From the NCBI GenBank assembly GCA_905250075.1, contig CAJNOP010000013.1, positions 1,346,188 through 1,410,187 on the forward strand: 64,000 bases of DNA, written 5' to 3'. Made by a program: the position numbers and the translations under genes. Each line of letters begins with the position of its first letter. Position 1 is the first letter of the stretch. This DNA is from Rotaria sp. Silwood1. Its lineage: Eukaryota > Rotifera > Eurotatoria > Philodinida > Philodinidae. This document shows positions 12,469-26,126 of the stretch, piece after piece. Below the pieces are notes generated by a model. That model worked only from the letters and a program-made list of their open reading frames with translations. It searched no databases and was not told the DNA's origin.

Positions 12469-13671
12469 AAAATATACATATATAACATATATATCTATAT
12501 ATATATATATAAATTTATTATTTCAGATGTTGCGAAATCTTCACAATTAGTTGTCAGTAGAGAAGTAACAACAGATTGTTCTTTTGTCTCTATTTGACAT
12601 TTTTTTTAATGTACCTATTCGATAATACTTGTTGATTCATTAATTGACGTTATGTAAACTGAAGAGAAAATGTATAGAGATTACTTTCAATAGTAATGCT
12701 AAGATATTTGCATATATTTTACTACCTGACAATAATATATCATAAGTTTTATTTCATTATTACCCTTAACATCAAATTGCAAAACCAACTTATACAATAT
12801 ATTATGTGACTCCGATGTTGATTTCACTTTTTAATAATACTGAGTGTGGCAAAATTTTCTGGGACTTTTTTTGTTTTGCTTGTAACTATGTACAGAAATA
12901 TGATGAAACGTTTATTTTCCTATTCAAAAGATGCGCCTTTGAATGTTCTACTTGAATCACAAAACCGAAACTTTATAGCTATTCTCGAAACTGTAATAGA
13001 CTGCTAGCACTGGAAAAAATGTATCATCGCGTTATTTTCTACAGTAAAAAATAAGAAAAAGTCGAAAGTTGTTGAATTTTGGTTTTCATAATTATCATTC
13101 GTTCACATTGGTGATAATATTTGTAATCGAGTAGATACCTAGTGTGACTTTCAAAATATAAGGATTATTGTTCATTCCTATCCTAAATACAAATGAAAAA
13201 CAACGTCTGTGTCTATTGATCTGGATGTTTTGTTCTGAAATAAAACCTTTTTTTTTCTCCAAAATACATCGTATAAAAAACAATGAACTCGATGTACATT
13301 TTATCTATATTAAACCTCTTCGAGTATTGAATGAAAGAATAAAAAAATAATTAAGTTTAACAAAACAATTTAATGAGAACTTAGCTTCAGCTGAACATGA
13401 TGAATCTACGTTGTGGGGAAAATCATTATTGATCTCGTAAGATATATTGCAGGAGTGACAAACATTTTTAATTTTTATAGTGCCTGAAATGGCCCTTTCT
13501 ATGTAATATTGATTTGATTAAAAACAAAGCTAGCTGTCCGTCATTGCATAGATTTCTTCGGTTTTCCTTGTGGGAAATAACACGATAACACATGTGTTTA
13601 GTGTTAGTGGTCTATTAAAGTTTCAAAAATAGCTATAAAGATTTAATCTTATGATCTGAGTAGAACATTCA
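12469..13671. other. Intergenic stretch, no gene seen
   Basis: A short (TA)n run lies just after the Ig gene (about 12489-12512). The remainder shows only short ORFs without domains. Confidence 0.45.
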
Positions 13672-13689
13672 ATGGTGCATCTTTAATAA

Positions 13690-14057
13690 AGATGCACCAA
13701 TTCCAGAAAATTGGCTTCAAAGATGCTATTTTTGCGATACCAAGCACTACCAATTCCGACCAATTTTTTGTGTTAAACTTGATCATCTTGAATCGCTCTA
13801 CCTGTAGTAGTTGTCGGATTGCACTAAATACGATTAAAAGATATCAGAGTTGGTCAGAATTGGCTAAAAATCCTAAATTTTCGATCGATTCCGATCAATT
13901 CTGCCATCGTTTGATTGTATTTAGTGGAATCCGACAATCGCTACAGGTAGAGCGATTCAAGGCGGTCAATTTTAACACAAAAAATTGGTCGGAATTGATG
14001 GTTCTTCATATCGCAAAAATACCATCTTTGAGGCCAATTTTCTGGAATTGGTACATC
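13690..14057. repeat. Foldback (MITE-like) element
   Basis: The left arm from GATGCACCAATTCCAGAAAA matches the reverse complement of the right end, which closes with TTTTCTGGAATTGGTACATC. Pairing continues inward through CTTCAAAGATGCTATTTTTGC and the Ser-rich-looking centre for most of the element. No transposase. A 25-nt near-perfect palindrome (TGGTGCATCTTT..AAAGATGCACCA) overlaps the left end at 13675-13699. The open frame across it is a by-product of the repeat. Confidence 0.8.
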
Positions 14058-14760
14058 CCTAATCTTTATAAAAAAGAGATCAAAGTTTTATCATGTTCCT
14101 CAACAGAGTTTCATGCAAAATAAAAAAACAATGTCGCAAAACTTTTGCTTCACTCAATACAAAGTATGCCTGTTTAATCATTTATGATGTTCTATAAAAG
14201 CATTCTCTGTTATTGTTATTTTGAATATATTATTAGAATAATTACTGATTTCAATAAGAACATGAATTCTTATCGATCAAGTTTCTCCTAATACTAATAT
14301 CAAGTTCAGCGAAATAATAAAGAGAAAATTTATCAAATGTATTATTTATTAAACTCAAGAACATAAATATACAGTTCATTAAATGTCTAGCAAATCTAAT
14401 AATAATTGTTCAACAAACAAAAAATTTCTCAAGGTTATTATTCGAAAATGTGTTTGTCAATCATTCTATTTATGTTACTTAACATATAATCTCCAGTGCA
14501 TTCATGTCAAACGACAGAATTAATAATAAAGTTAAAAAAAAGAATGGAACTTCAAGAATAAAGAAACGATTGACTAAACCAAAAGATTAGCATTATGTAA
14601 ATGTTTGATTCGCTTACTTTTAGAAAACTAAACAATGTATCTGTTGAGAAATCATAGTTCACATGATGGCCATATGTTCAGACGATGTTTTTGTGATGAA
14701 ACTTAGAAAAATTAGGTTAAAAAAAGTCAGAATTAAAATACACCAAAAGCATCATGTTTT

Positions 14761-15307
14761 GGTAGCCTCAATATTTGTTTTTACTTGTCATGTACTTAGG
14801 GAAAAAATTGTCTAATTGTTGAGAAAATTGATTTTTGCTATATGATAGAAAACAATTCATAGCTATGAGTTTGTATTCAACAAGTTTGACTATCAGCGTT
14901 TCAGTTCTAAAAGAAGCAAATATCATATTCAGAATCAGCATAAAAATCTGCATCGAATAATATACTCAACATTCAAAAATAATTCTCGTCAAATTTCGGT
15001 CCTTACATGCCGTCAGTGTTGTTTTCGAATAGTCTTACCTGTGCTTTTCCTAAGTTCAAAAGTTGATGAAAATTTCTTTTGAGTATTAAGTATTAGAGAT
15101 CTTAATAGATCAAATTGGATCGAAGAAAGTCGGCTCAGTCTATCGAGACCTCTGTTAAGAATACTATTTGATGCAGATTCTTGCGTCGATATTGAATATG
15201 ATATGCATTCTTTTTGGAACTGAATAATAATCAAACCATATTTTTCAATAAGGGTGCATCATTTTTTCTTAAACATATGACAAGTAAAAACAGATATTGA
15301 GGCTACC
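14761..15307. repeat. Foldback element with about 150-200-nt arms
   Basis: GGTAGCCTCAATATTTGTTT at the left end is the inverse of AAACAGATATTGAGGCTACC at the right. Inner blocks also pair: AAATATCATATTCAG / TTGAATATGATATGC and AAATCTGCATCGAAT / TTGATGCAGATTC. Arms are about 14761-14966 and 15147-15307, and the middle is unpaired. No coding capacity seen. Confidence 0.75.
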
Positions 15308-15906
15308 GAGGCTTGTACTTGTTCATCTTATACATTTTTCTTAATTGCTCTCATATTTTTGTCGTATGCTCGTTGTTGCTTTTGTTTTCACTGGTTCGAT
15401 GATTAATCAGCGATGCGTAAAACTATGTTTTTTGCATAAGAATTCTCCAGAAATGTCACAGGATATTGTGACATGTTCACGATCTAGACATTAACAACTC
15501 AAAAACTTCAAAGAACTCAAGATACATTTACAAATTAAGAATTTGTAACTTCAAACTATGATAGAATTCTAGAAAATTGAACAAAATTCCAGTAACTCTA
15601 TTCAACTTACAGAAGTCAAGTTGCATGTTTTACGTAAAACCCCTACTCTTCAATATTGGCATGAACTAAAAGAATTCAATAAATCAGAAACATTTAAATA
15701 ATATATGATATTTTCAAGTAAATGGGGATAAGGGGACATTTGAATCGCTCCCAATTAGATAGTATGATTTTTGTTATCAAAACCTACTCGTTCTGACATA
15801 CACCTGGTCTAATATGATCAGAAGGCTATCGTCTTCATCCTACTGCTCTCATTTTGTTGATGATATGTGTTTGTGTGTTGTGATCGTTCAGAAGGAAACT
15901 GACATC

Positions 15907-16671
15907 CAATATAAATGATTTGGAACAAGAGTTAGCATTGAAAACAATGTGGTCTACTCTTTTTAGTAGTCATTTATCCTGCCTCTATCAAAGCCATGCA
16001 ATATTTTTCACAACGCGGCTATGCATAAATACACGACCTGTGCCCATGGCGACAGCTGATAGACGAGAACTTTCCAATAATCTAATAATAAATGTAATAT
16101 TTTTTTCTTTTGAGTTCTGTACCTTTTGGTATCTATCAAAGTTCCGGAGGTTTAGACCTTTCGTTCGGCTGAAAAAACACTTTCGAGAGATGCATAAGAA
16201 ACGGCTCAGTCTTGAATGCTTTTGTGCAACATAATGACAGTTTTCACTCAAGCGATAATTTTTTGACCAAAGTTGTCGAAAAAGAATCAGCAATGCGCCT
16301 ATGCATAATTCAAATGACTCGTGTTTTTAAGTTTCGAAACTATACGGTTTTGTAGTGTTCGAAAAGGACTATCAAAGAGTAAACATTAGAACTAAATGCC
16401 TGTTAACATTCATGAATCGTTATCAAAATGATGATACTTGTATCGTTCATATTTTCATAAGATATACTTATCACGACGATCTAGCACGATACAAAAAAAA
16501 TTATTCCTAAATAATTTCTTCGAGTAGCTTCGTGTACTGAACATAAATCTGAAGCCTGCTTCTCGATTTGGAAAGAGATTATACGAGTTTCACAGCCAGG
16601 ATAAATGACTACTAAAAAGAATAGACCACATTGTTTTCAATGCTAACTCTTGGTCCAAATCATTTATATTG
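15907..16671. repeat. 765-bp element with 76-bp terminal inverted repeats
   Basis: 15907-15982 (CAATATAAATGATTTGG..., then TTTTTAGTAGTCATTTATCC) is the near-perfect inverse of 16597-16671. Unlike the neighbouring foldbacks, its middle is not visibly self-complementary, so it looks like a short TIR element whose interior carries no recognisable transposase. Short opposing ORFs inside have no domain. Confidence 0.75.
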
Positions 16672-17426
16672 AACAGTTTAATATCAACAGTTGTATCCTG
16701 AGGAGATTTATGTCTCATGAAAAAAGAACTGTACTATGATTTGCATCATAGAAGAAAAGTCTGAAATATCACACTGCCAGATGGATACAGTTTCCAATTT
16801 TCGACAGATTGTGAGCTAGAGCATTTTCTTTACTGTCAATATTGGCCATTGAAATAGGACAAATTTATAGTTTGGACAGTCCTCTATATAATGACACATA
16901 CCAAGCTCCAACCATCTAGCCATTCTTGAGATAATGACAGAATATTGAACGTGATCATTTTTACAAATTATTAATGGTCATAAAATAGAGTCTTCATACC
17001 TGTTTTAACGTATGTTTTTCACCAATCGAACTAAATGATCTAATATTTTGCATTTGTATGTGATGCATCCATACCTTTCATCTAAGATAATTGAAATGAA
17101 AACTAAAAGCTTTTCCCTGACGGTCATATCGCAAAACTCTCTCATAATGGTATTAATGAAAGAAGCAACAAATTGATTCCATTATTACATTTTTACAAGA
17201 ATAGAAACTTTCTAAGAGCATGCTATAACATTAAGGAAAACTCATTTAAATCACTCGAATCATTGAAGAGCTATTCACACTGTTCCTCTCGATGGGTTTG
17301 CAAAACATTCTGTATACGAACTATTCAAAAAAAAATTCAGATTCAAGTAATGAATTCTATTTATTAATCAATAAGAGAGAACAAGAACCGATCACCGGTG
17401 TCTACATCTTTGACTTCAAATAAACA
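16672..17426. other. Intergenic stretch, no gene seen
   Basis: AT-rich; one 64-aa ORF at 17173-17367 has no recognisable features. Confidence 0.4.
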
Positions 17427-19718
17427 TTATTGCTCATTTTTTGTTTGTTGGTTTTCTTCTAAAAGTTTATAAAGTGGATCATTAATAGCAACTTTGTAAT
17501 ATAATGTTTTTGTTTGATAATAATCATTTTTTAATTTTAAATGATCAATAACATCTTGCAAAAGATGTGCTCGTTCAACTTCACAACCACATATTCGATT
17601 TTGTAATGTTGTAAAATGAACATGTAAATGATAAAATGTTGGTGGATAATGAAAAAAAGCACGAATCGTTTTGGGCGATATATCATATTTTGTTGATATA
17701 AAATTCTAAAAATTAAAAAAATAAATAAATAGATGAATACACGAATAAATAAATAAATTTTACTGTTGTTTTTTCAAGTAAAGATTCAAGCATTGGTATA
17801 TGTTCAGATTTTAAATCTCGTATACTATGAATATTATGTGTTTTAACAAGAGCTAATAGATGTAATGATTCGATAGCTTTTCCATCCCACATAATATCAG
17901 GTAATAAAATAAATTCATTTGTTTCCAATAAAATTCGTTCACGTTCTGATTTTCCATCAACTATATTATAAACCCATTGTGCATTAAGTTGATTTTGTTC
18001 AATATATGATCGAACAATTGTTTCATAGCAATGACTAGTTTCACTTATAAGACAAGTTTGTTTTTTAGAATATTTTTTTACATGTAATGGTGTTGCAGGA
18101 TAAATGAATGCTAATTTAATATCTAAGAAAATTCATAAATATATTTCAATATATGAAATCGTTATAAGATATTTGTCTTAAAGACACAAATCTACTCATC
18201 GGTAGGCAAGGAATTTTAATAAGTGAAGTGTATAGGAAGGAAGTATTGGATGAAAAAAAGATGACATTGTCAATATGTATCTGATTGATTTCTTTAGTTG
18301 GTAAATTTTAGTAATGATAACGATTTATAAAATTCAATACTAATATAGGCCTTGAAACTAGATTACTTTTTGATGACCCGGCTCGACTTCACTTAGAATG
18401 GCACTGTTAAAAGTATGCTTTTTTTTTTAACGAAAGGATTTCGAAACGATGGAACTCTATAATCACTGTGGTCATTTATTAGAAAGTTATAAAAAGTTTA
18501 TTATCATATTGATCACGAATTGAGTAAGGTTTATACACTATAATGCTTGACGAAAACAGTATAAAAATTAAGCCGAATTGTTTAAGGAATCGTAAGACCG
18601 AGATGTGCTCGTAGATATTGAAACTTGCTGAAGATCATTATATTTTAACATAAGCTTTCACAAGTAATATGTCTGCTGATCAATGTTAAAGAGTCAGATT
18701 GGTTACTATTTTTAATTACACTGTTTGTTTTAGTACATAGTTGACACTCATGCTACTTAATGCAGTTGATGATAATGTACTCGACCTTGTGTGTAGATGA
18801 GAAATGTTATGAAATCGAATAAATGCTTAGCTTTCATTTATTGGTTAAATGAAACTTGCGCAATGTTTGCATAATAAAGGTTGCTAATTGTGACTAGTTG
18901 CGAGGTCGAAAGCCCATATAAGAAATTTTCACGAAAGGTTAGAATAAAATCAATTATTTTCTGAGTAAAAATCAATTAAAATCAAGCTATATAATTCTGT
19001 TTTTTCAGCTTCGAAGGTAGGATTCCAATGAGTATAGTTTTTCTTTGATCGATTAATATAGTTTTATTGATTGACACTTTTTTTAAAATCAATTAAACAA
19101 GATGAAAGCGATCTTCAAAGTTGAAATATTAGATTATCTTATTTAACTAGTACCATTTTAATCGATATTTCTGTTTTCTCACGTGCGAAATCTCCCTCGA
19201 GAAAAGAAACAAAGTGCGGATCAGGTAGTTTATTTCGAGCTCCGATACAATACGATACTGAACAAAACTACGGAACAGAAAACGATCATTATCATTATTC
19301 ATGTAAAGGATGAAGATATACGTTTAAAAGCGAAAGAAAATATTAAAGTTTCAATGTCATTTCATTCATAAACAAAACTTAATTGGAAAACTATATAAAG
19401 ATATGTTTTATATCAATGAATAAATAATACATTTTATTCTTTGAAACAATTTGTAAACATACCATTACATGTTGATCGTGCTTCAACTGTATACTTATGA
19501 TAGATATCATTAACAAAATCTTCTTTAAATTTTTGTTCATTATGATTCATTAATTTAACAACATCATCAAATTGAAATGGTGTTTTTTCAAAAAGTAATA
19601 CAGCTGATTTTTTTTCACCTTCATTTTCTTCTATTTCACCTTCAATAGCTGCATATTTTGATTCATGATCATCATTTAAAATTCGTAATAATTTAACTTG
19701 CTTATGCCAGTGTTCCAT
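17427..19718 (-). CDS. DCPS: Scavenger mRNA-decapping enzyme DcpS (HIT family)
   Basis: Three exons: 19463-19718, 17764-18122 and 17427-17705; 297 aa (human DcpS is 337, with a longer N-terminus). It hydrolyses residual cap structures (m7GpppN) left by 3'-to-5' mRNA decay, releasing m7GMP. Exon 1 encodes the swapped N-terminal domain (KLLRILNDD, LFEKTPFQFDDV, FVNDIYHKY). Exon 2 gives FIYPATPLHVKKY and NAQWVYNIVDG. Exon 3 carries the HIT motif HLHVH at residues 231-235, whose central His233 is the expected nucleophile, then VERAHLL and DPLYKLLEE at the end. All key residues are present. The first intron is unusually long for this window (1340 nt). A TTTTAG acceptor 9 nt upstream of the ATG hints at a 5'UTR intron or spliced-leader site. 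Confidence 0.96.
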
Positions 19719-20417
19719 GATAAAAATCTAAAAGAGAGAGAAACTTCTTTACACATATGTCCTACCGAAAACATATTATCTAAATTAAAGTTACGAACGA
19801 CAAATGAGAACTAAAATTATGCTTAAAAAGTAAAGAAATTATTAGATAATAACCAAATGGTTCCATTTTAATAATCGTACAAAAAAATTAAACCTTTAGA
19901 AAATGAACTCTAATTAAGTACAAGTTCTGTCTATCTACATCTTCATTGGCGCCAAAAAAATGATAGTTTTAACTGTAATATTTTCTATACTGCGAAAATT
20001 GTAAATTTATTTGAAAATCAAAGTCTTTTAATCAAAAGTGACTCCTGCATTATTTGCGAATAGATGTTTTAAAATAGGTATACAGAACTTCACTAACAAT
20101 TTGTCGCATGTTTAAAAGTATGCAAAGATTAATGGATCACTGAACCGTTTCGTTGATATTTAAAAATGACTAATCAGATTATTTTCTCTTTGCTTTGCTT
20201 TGGAACGTTATGCACCAACAGTTGAGTAAATAAAAGCCTATTTTAATTGCGTAGTTTTACATTAATAGATGTCACTAAGACATGAACTTGCCAAACAAGA
20301 GTAAATCATTAATGTTTACATATGATATAGTAATATCACAAAGCAGTCATTTTACTGTTGAATTGGTCGTTAGTAAAACTTAACAAACATGCCAAAATCT
20401 TCACATATGTATATACA
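19719..20417. other. Intergenic stretch, no gene seen
   Basis: AT-rich sequence between the 5' end of DCPS and the foldback repeat; no coding or RNA signal recognised. Confidence 0.4.
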
Positions 20418-20979
20418 ACATATGTTGTAGGCAAAATTGAAATTCAGGCAAATTTAAAATTTGCCTAGGCAAAANNNNNNNNNNATTGAAATTCAGGCAA
20501 ATTTAAAATTTGCCTAGGCAAAATTGAAATTTTAATTTTGCCCAGTCAAAATTAAAATTTCAATTTTGACTAGACATTGCTTGGGCAGAATTGAAACTTC
20601 AATTTTGCCTAGGCAAAATTAAAATATAGCTAGGAATAAATTCATACAATGAAAAAATTAAAATCTGAATAGAAAAACTTTATTATTGAAAAATATTACT
20701 TCATTTAATTAAACAATTCCAAGAGAATACAGTTCAACAAAATCTTTTAATCTATTCACCCATATTAGTCTCTTTTACTTTTGATAAAGAACGTGATTGT
20801 ATGAATTTATTCCTAGCTGCATTTTAATTTTGCCTATGAAAAATTGAAATTTCAATTGTGCCCAAGCAATGTCTAGGCAAAATTGAAATTCTAATTTTGA
20901 CTGGGCAAAATTAAAATTTCAATTTTGCCTAGGCAAATTTAAAATCTGCCTGAATTTCAATTTTGCCTACAACATATGT
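20418..20979. repeat. Foldback element made of GGCAAAATTGAAATT-type units
   Basis: Left arm 20418-20651 opens ACATATGTTGTAGGCAAAAT; the right arm 20796-20979 ends with its inverse. Inner ends also pair (AGGAATAAATTCATACAAT / ATTGTATGAATTTATTCCT). Both arms are internally repetitive, built from short palindromic units such as GGCAAAATTGAAATT and AAATTTGCCTAGGCAAA. The loop of about 145 nt is unpaired. A 10-N gap splits the left arm. Confidence 0.85.
20475..20484. other. Assembly gap (10 N) flanked by a 39-nt exact duplicate
   Basis: The 39 nt before the Ns (from ATTGAAATTCAGGC to CTAGGCAAAA) recur exactly after them. This is the pattern of an unjoined contig overlap rather than a biological tandem copy. 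Confidence 0.85.
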
Positions 20980-23900
20980 GTATGCATCTTTAACTTTTCC
21001 GTTATTTGTTCCCATTTATATATTAGTTCAAAATAAAAAAAAAATATTCTTCGGTTGTAACTTTAATTTTGACATACATGTACCTTATAATAAAGAAACT
21101 TGTTAATGAGCTGATCTATTCAGAATCGAGAAACTAGATATACTACTATGTTGTAGTGTAAGTTGAGGCTCGTTGAATGGTATAACGTACATCTTATTTT
21201 CATAAGGCTTTGGAGAAATTAGAGTCAATTCACTGATAAATGACTATGCACTCAAACTATAATAAGTTATTGATCATTATAGTCCTTGATATCAGTCGAA
21301 AATATTTGTAAACAAGTGTTTATTCTATGCAGTTTTATAGAGATTTCCATGAGCTGCAAGCTCATATACGTAGCATTTTCTATCTTTCTATTTTTCACAG
21401 AAAAAAAAAATGCAAATTTTTCAATGCTTTATCATCATTTTTCGCTAATGATGAGTCTCTGTGTCTTCACTGGTATCGACCATAAAAAATGTGACCAGAC
21501 GCCAAACTTTCTCAGGAATTGCCCACGATGTAACATTACAAAACATACTATTTGTGAACTCTTTGTTAATATTTGCATTAATATTTCGCCTTTTAATACT
21601 GTATTTCGACATTTTCACTATCAACAGTGGATTTTGGTACGAAATAAACATGATATTCTGGATTAGCATAACAAACTACATCGAATAGCTTATGTTTTAA
21701 CTAAATATATTTTCTTCTTTAGTATTTGACCAGTACTTCTCCTCAGTCATTTTTTCCTCAATTTCGCCTTGTGTTTCGTCACAAGTCAAATTTTAGTGGA
21801 AAAAATAGTTAGTTAAAATATAAGCCAGTCACTGGAGTTTATTATGCGGATTACGAAAATTGATGTAAAATGACCACCGTACTTAGATGTTGGCTAGAGG
21901 ATATTCTACACAGCTTATACAATTAGCGGAGGAAAGCAGGATGACTTTTTTCCTATTAAATTTTTCGTATGTTCCGCATTTCTCACTAGAATTTTTTGTT
22001 CTGGATAGGTAATATTTTTAATCCTTCGATGTATAACAGATTACATATGTAAAAGCGAAGTTTTGTTTGCAATTTTTTTCAAGAAAACCAGTTATTTTCT
22101 TTTGAAGAGAAATATTTTAAAAAGATAAAAGATAAGAACAAATGTTAAAAGTATGATTCGATCTTCAACATATATCAAACTCATTTGATATATACTGCAA
22201 AATACTATGTGAGAAGTCCAGCTCAATATCTAGACAGCAAATTCAAGTATCATTTTATTGAACATGTTTCAAGCAAGTAGCTTATTAGATATCCGATGAA
22301 TATCTTATCTTAAAATACCTAAGTTTTCCAATGGTTTTCATGAATTAATGATATAGTGTACTTTTTCCGATATGATACTTACAAACATTTGCGTAAAATA
22401 TCATAGCTACTGAACAGTCATTTCTTTAGATGAAGCGATAAAGTTTCAAATAGCTTCATTTTGTTCTCGTCCCTCACTAGTAGGGGATGCGAGTGAAGAA
22501 AAGTACATTCACACTCACATCCATACAATAGACAAAATAACATACAATAATGAGAAAGAACATTACTTTTTAAATTATTGATGTAAATAGTTGTTATGTA
22601 TAGTAAAAATATATTCGTTTCCATTGATTCGAAATTTCTTTACAAATTATTCTAACACAAGCAACAGCGACCGAGGAAAGTGTTCACGACTGATAATGAG
22701 AGTTTTAAAATTTCCACTTGAGAATATATTTTTCTAAAAAATACTAATAAATGAATAATTTGTCTATCGCTTTAAAAACTTGTTCCCTTAACTCTTCTCC
22801 CTTCTAATCAAAGCCAAATGATAGCTATGACTATATATTGTATAATGGTGTTATAAGACTAACAGATCAAGGGACTGGGTTAATGAAAAGGTACAAAGAA
22901 TACAGAAGTGCTGTTCTTGATATCTTATTCAATAAAAGTTATTCAATGTTACCGTCTTTATCTTCTTTTTTTGTGATAAACATTTCTGTAATGCTTTACA
23001 TTCTTAATATGATGTATAGGTTTCTTTGACAAAGGATTTTCGTTGATAAGCTATTCTAGCATCTATGAGAAAACTCACCCGACCGTTATCATGCTGAACA
23101 CCATCACTAGTGAACATTCCGTTTGTAAATTAATCTTCATTTCTTTTACAGCTAATCTACAATGCAAAAGTAATTGCTGAAATCTCAATCCGTGATTTTC
23201 TGCTTAGAAGCATTGTAGAAAGTTGATTCTTTTTCTAATTGAAGGAGTAAATTCTAAACGTCAGCAAGCATAGAAAAAATTTTGAGATTATTTATGAATA
23301 AGAAAAAATAGTTTTAGTAGCAAAAAGAATTCTCTATTTTTTGTAGAGTCTAAAGACAAACAGTTTCTTGAACACCAATTTGATAAGAAAGTGGTTCTTA
23401 CAAAACTTTATCGACTTACATTTCTCAATAATTCTTTGCCAGTAAAGAAGGTATATTATACGTTTCCATTTCAATAGAAAACACTATTATGCATGAAAAC
23501 CATAGAACATTGGAAAGAATCTGTTATCCAGGGCTTAAATATGTTGATTCAGGTTAAAACTCATTTGAATTTGTAAAGAATTGTATGTTTTTTCAGAAGA
23601 AGAAGGGAAATTCATTTAGCATCTAGAAACTATTATACATATCAGATGACCTATTTTGTGACATTGATGAAAAACTTATAAATTTTCAATCTGGAAGTGG
23701 ATTACAACATCATTTATCATACCTCACCTGAGACAATGATAAAACGACCCCTAGCTTCTATAGTTATATAATTTGAAACCTAACGTATTATAGGGGAAAA
23801 GAATAATTCGGTAAGAAAGATACATTTGGTATTGGACTTTTTCTCCGACTAAAATCAATTCAAAAAAACTTTGTTTCCTATATTTTTTGAAGCTGAGTCA

Positions 23901-25107
23901 TTACTCTACAAAACAGGAAAACAATGAACTCTCTACAATATTATTGAACGAAGAATAATGGGTCGAGATTTTGGCAATATCTTTGACATCGTAGATTAAG
24001 TAAATACTGAAACAAGAAAATATAAGAAATACATCACAATGCCATAAAAAAATTAATACAAAACAATTGTTATGAATATATAAAATGATTCTTCACTTCT
24101 AATTTATAACAGCTATCGCCTTTTAAAATAGGGTTGATTGTAACGTGTCGTAGCTTCTATATCACTATAGCGTAACAAATAATAAATATTTTTTATTGCA
24201 TATAAAAAAAAAGTTAAAATTTCAACTTAAATTTCAACTCAAAAGATTCTAAGTCTTATCGTAAATTATACAAAATTAATATTAATCGTTTTTCTGGAAT
24301 ATTAACACAATGTTGTGAAAACTCTGATAGACTTCTGTTTGAAGATATTTTATTAATCAATATAGATAATGTATGATTTAACCTGGTTCGTACCATCATG
24401 TATTGCACGGCATTCAATTTGTTCCTCTGTGTTGTCTCTTATATATTATATGATGTTCACTTTGTGTCACTCACTAGTGTATGTCGTGCGATCTTTTTCT
24501 TCGAATATCCATCGATTATACGAAAATCTACAATCGTTATTATGTATCAGATAATACCAAACCTAATTATTATATTGGTTTTAATATAATCATGTCATCA
24601 TAGAAATCTGGTGGAACTGTAAAGGCATGTTTGTTCAAAAATAAAATAACCGTGGACTGTAAAACTGTCTAATTTTTGACTTTGTAGTTTAATTACAAGT
24701 AAATAAATCTTTATGATATCAAAATATTATTTTTTTAATTGTATAATCTTCATGAGTAATAATTTAGGGTCGAGTTGAAAATCAATTAAATACGAGTCAT
24801 CTGTACAAGAAATGAATCGAAGAATCACCAATATGTTAATATGACATTTCCTGTTTAATATTTCAATATAAATCTCATCTAATACATTTTGATAAATATA
24901 ATTCAATTTAAAAAAAAAGAATGAACATCTAGAAGATAGATAACATTATATTAAAAAAAAAACTTATCGATCAATAAAGAAAGATATATTTGTTTTGCTC
25001 GTTTATTTTTTTCTAAAAAGAAAGCAAGTGAACGACTAGTTTCTAGTAAAATGCTGAGAATAATAATTGATAAAACGAAAAAGAACAACAAATCAATTCA
25101 ATTAGTT
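20980..25107. other. Gene-free stretch of about 4 kb
   Basis: Several ORFs of 60-126 codons (for example at 21286-21666 and 22838-23029) show no domain, no conserved motif and no plausible exon joins. Nothing else recognised. Confidence 0.4.
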
Positions 25108-26126
25108 TTATGTTTTTTTTGCTCGTTCAGCTTCATCAATAGCAGCCATATCAAGTGCAGCTGTATAAAGATGAATCAAACTAATTATTTGTTTTAATAC
25201 CATTATTGGTGTTACAATAAAGAGAATAAGGCGCCAAAGACCTATTGCATAACCTCCATATGTAATTACTATTAATATAGAAATAAATAACACATCTAAA
25301 TGCTAATTCTTTTTTTTTTCTTTGTTCTACCTGCAGGACCTTCACCAAAATGAAGCATATAAACCATTGAAAACCAAAGTTCATTACCAGCACACATGGT
25401 AAATAGAACTTTCTAAAAAAAAAAAAAAAAAAAGAAAGAATTGAAAAATTAATTACGATATTAAAATTTTTTTATATACACGTGATGTATAATAAAGACG
25501 AAGAACAGGATTGCCTGATAGATCGATTTTTTTATGGCTTTCAGAGCCTTTGACTGTTGCTCTAAATATATAACATTCTCTCTAATCTATTGAAAAGAAA
25601 ATTTTTATTTACGCATGTAAATGAAGCCAATGACTAGCAACATCAATAGCAGCCCAAAGTTGAAAGAAAAGTGCCCATTTTGGATAAAACATTGCCAAAA
25701 CAAAGCATAAACACATTGTTGAACATCGATCAATAAGCATATCAAACATAGCACCAAATTTTGTACCTGAATTCGAAAAAAAAAAATATATATATTTTTC
25801 TTTTTTTGTCTCATCAATTTACTTTGACCAAGTGCTCGAGCAGCATGTCCATCCAGTGCATCAAGAAATTCACTTGTTAAATAACATATAATTGTAATTT
25901 TCGGATGTGTTGGCATAAAATAAAATGAAGCAATCGACAGAAAAACACGTATATAACCTTAAATAAAATTTTAAGTCATTTATAATATTGAATAACATTA
26001 TCTTTTCTTACCAATTATATTAGGTACAAATAAAAAAATGTTATTTGTTTTAAGTAATGATTTCAATGAATCAATCTTTTGAGATTCTTGAGTAACTCGT
26101 CTAGTTGCTGACGTCCTGCTTGCCAT
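25108..26126 (-). CDS. CDIPT: CDP-diacylglycerol--inositol 3-phosphatidyltransferase (PI synthase)
   Basis: Six exons: 26012-26126, 25823-25957, 25613-25766, 25480-25561, 25331-25412, 25108-25268; 242 aa. It makes phosphatidylinositol from CDP-diacylglycerol and myo-inositol in the ER membrane. The CDP-alcohol phosphotransferase signature DG(x2)AR(x8)G(x3)D(x3)D is complete, from D74 (LDGHAARALGQ) to D96 (FDMLID). Other family landmarks: NIFLFVPNIIGY near the N-terminus, RCSTMC, DVASHWLHLH, KGSESHKKIDLSGNPVL and the C-terminal ERAKKT. Several hydrophobic segments fit an integral membrane protein. Compared with human CDIPT (213 aa) the N-terminus is about 27 residues longer, Ser/Thr/Lys-rich. 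All introns are 46-65 nt. No neighbouring gene is functionally linked. Confidence 0.96.

Noticed and set aside
13692..14123. 143-codon ORF inside a foldback
   Set aside because: The frame is open because of the self-complementary repeat; no domain and the protein repeats its own inverse pattern.
15920..16293. Opposing ORFs of about 100 codons in the TIR element
   Set aside because: Overlap on both strands, no transposase motif, and composition like the surrounding noncoding DNA.
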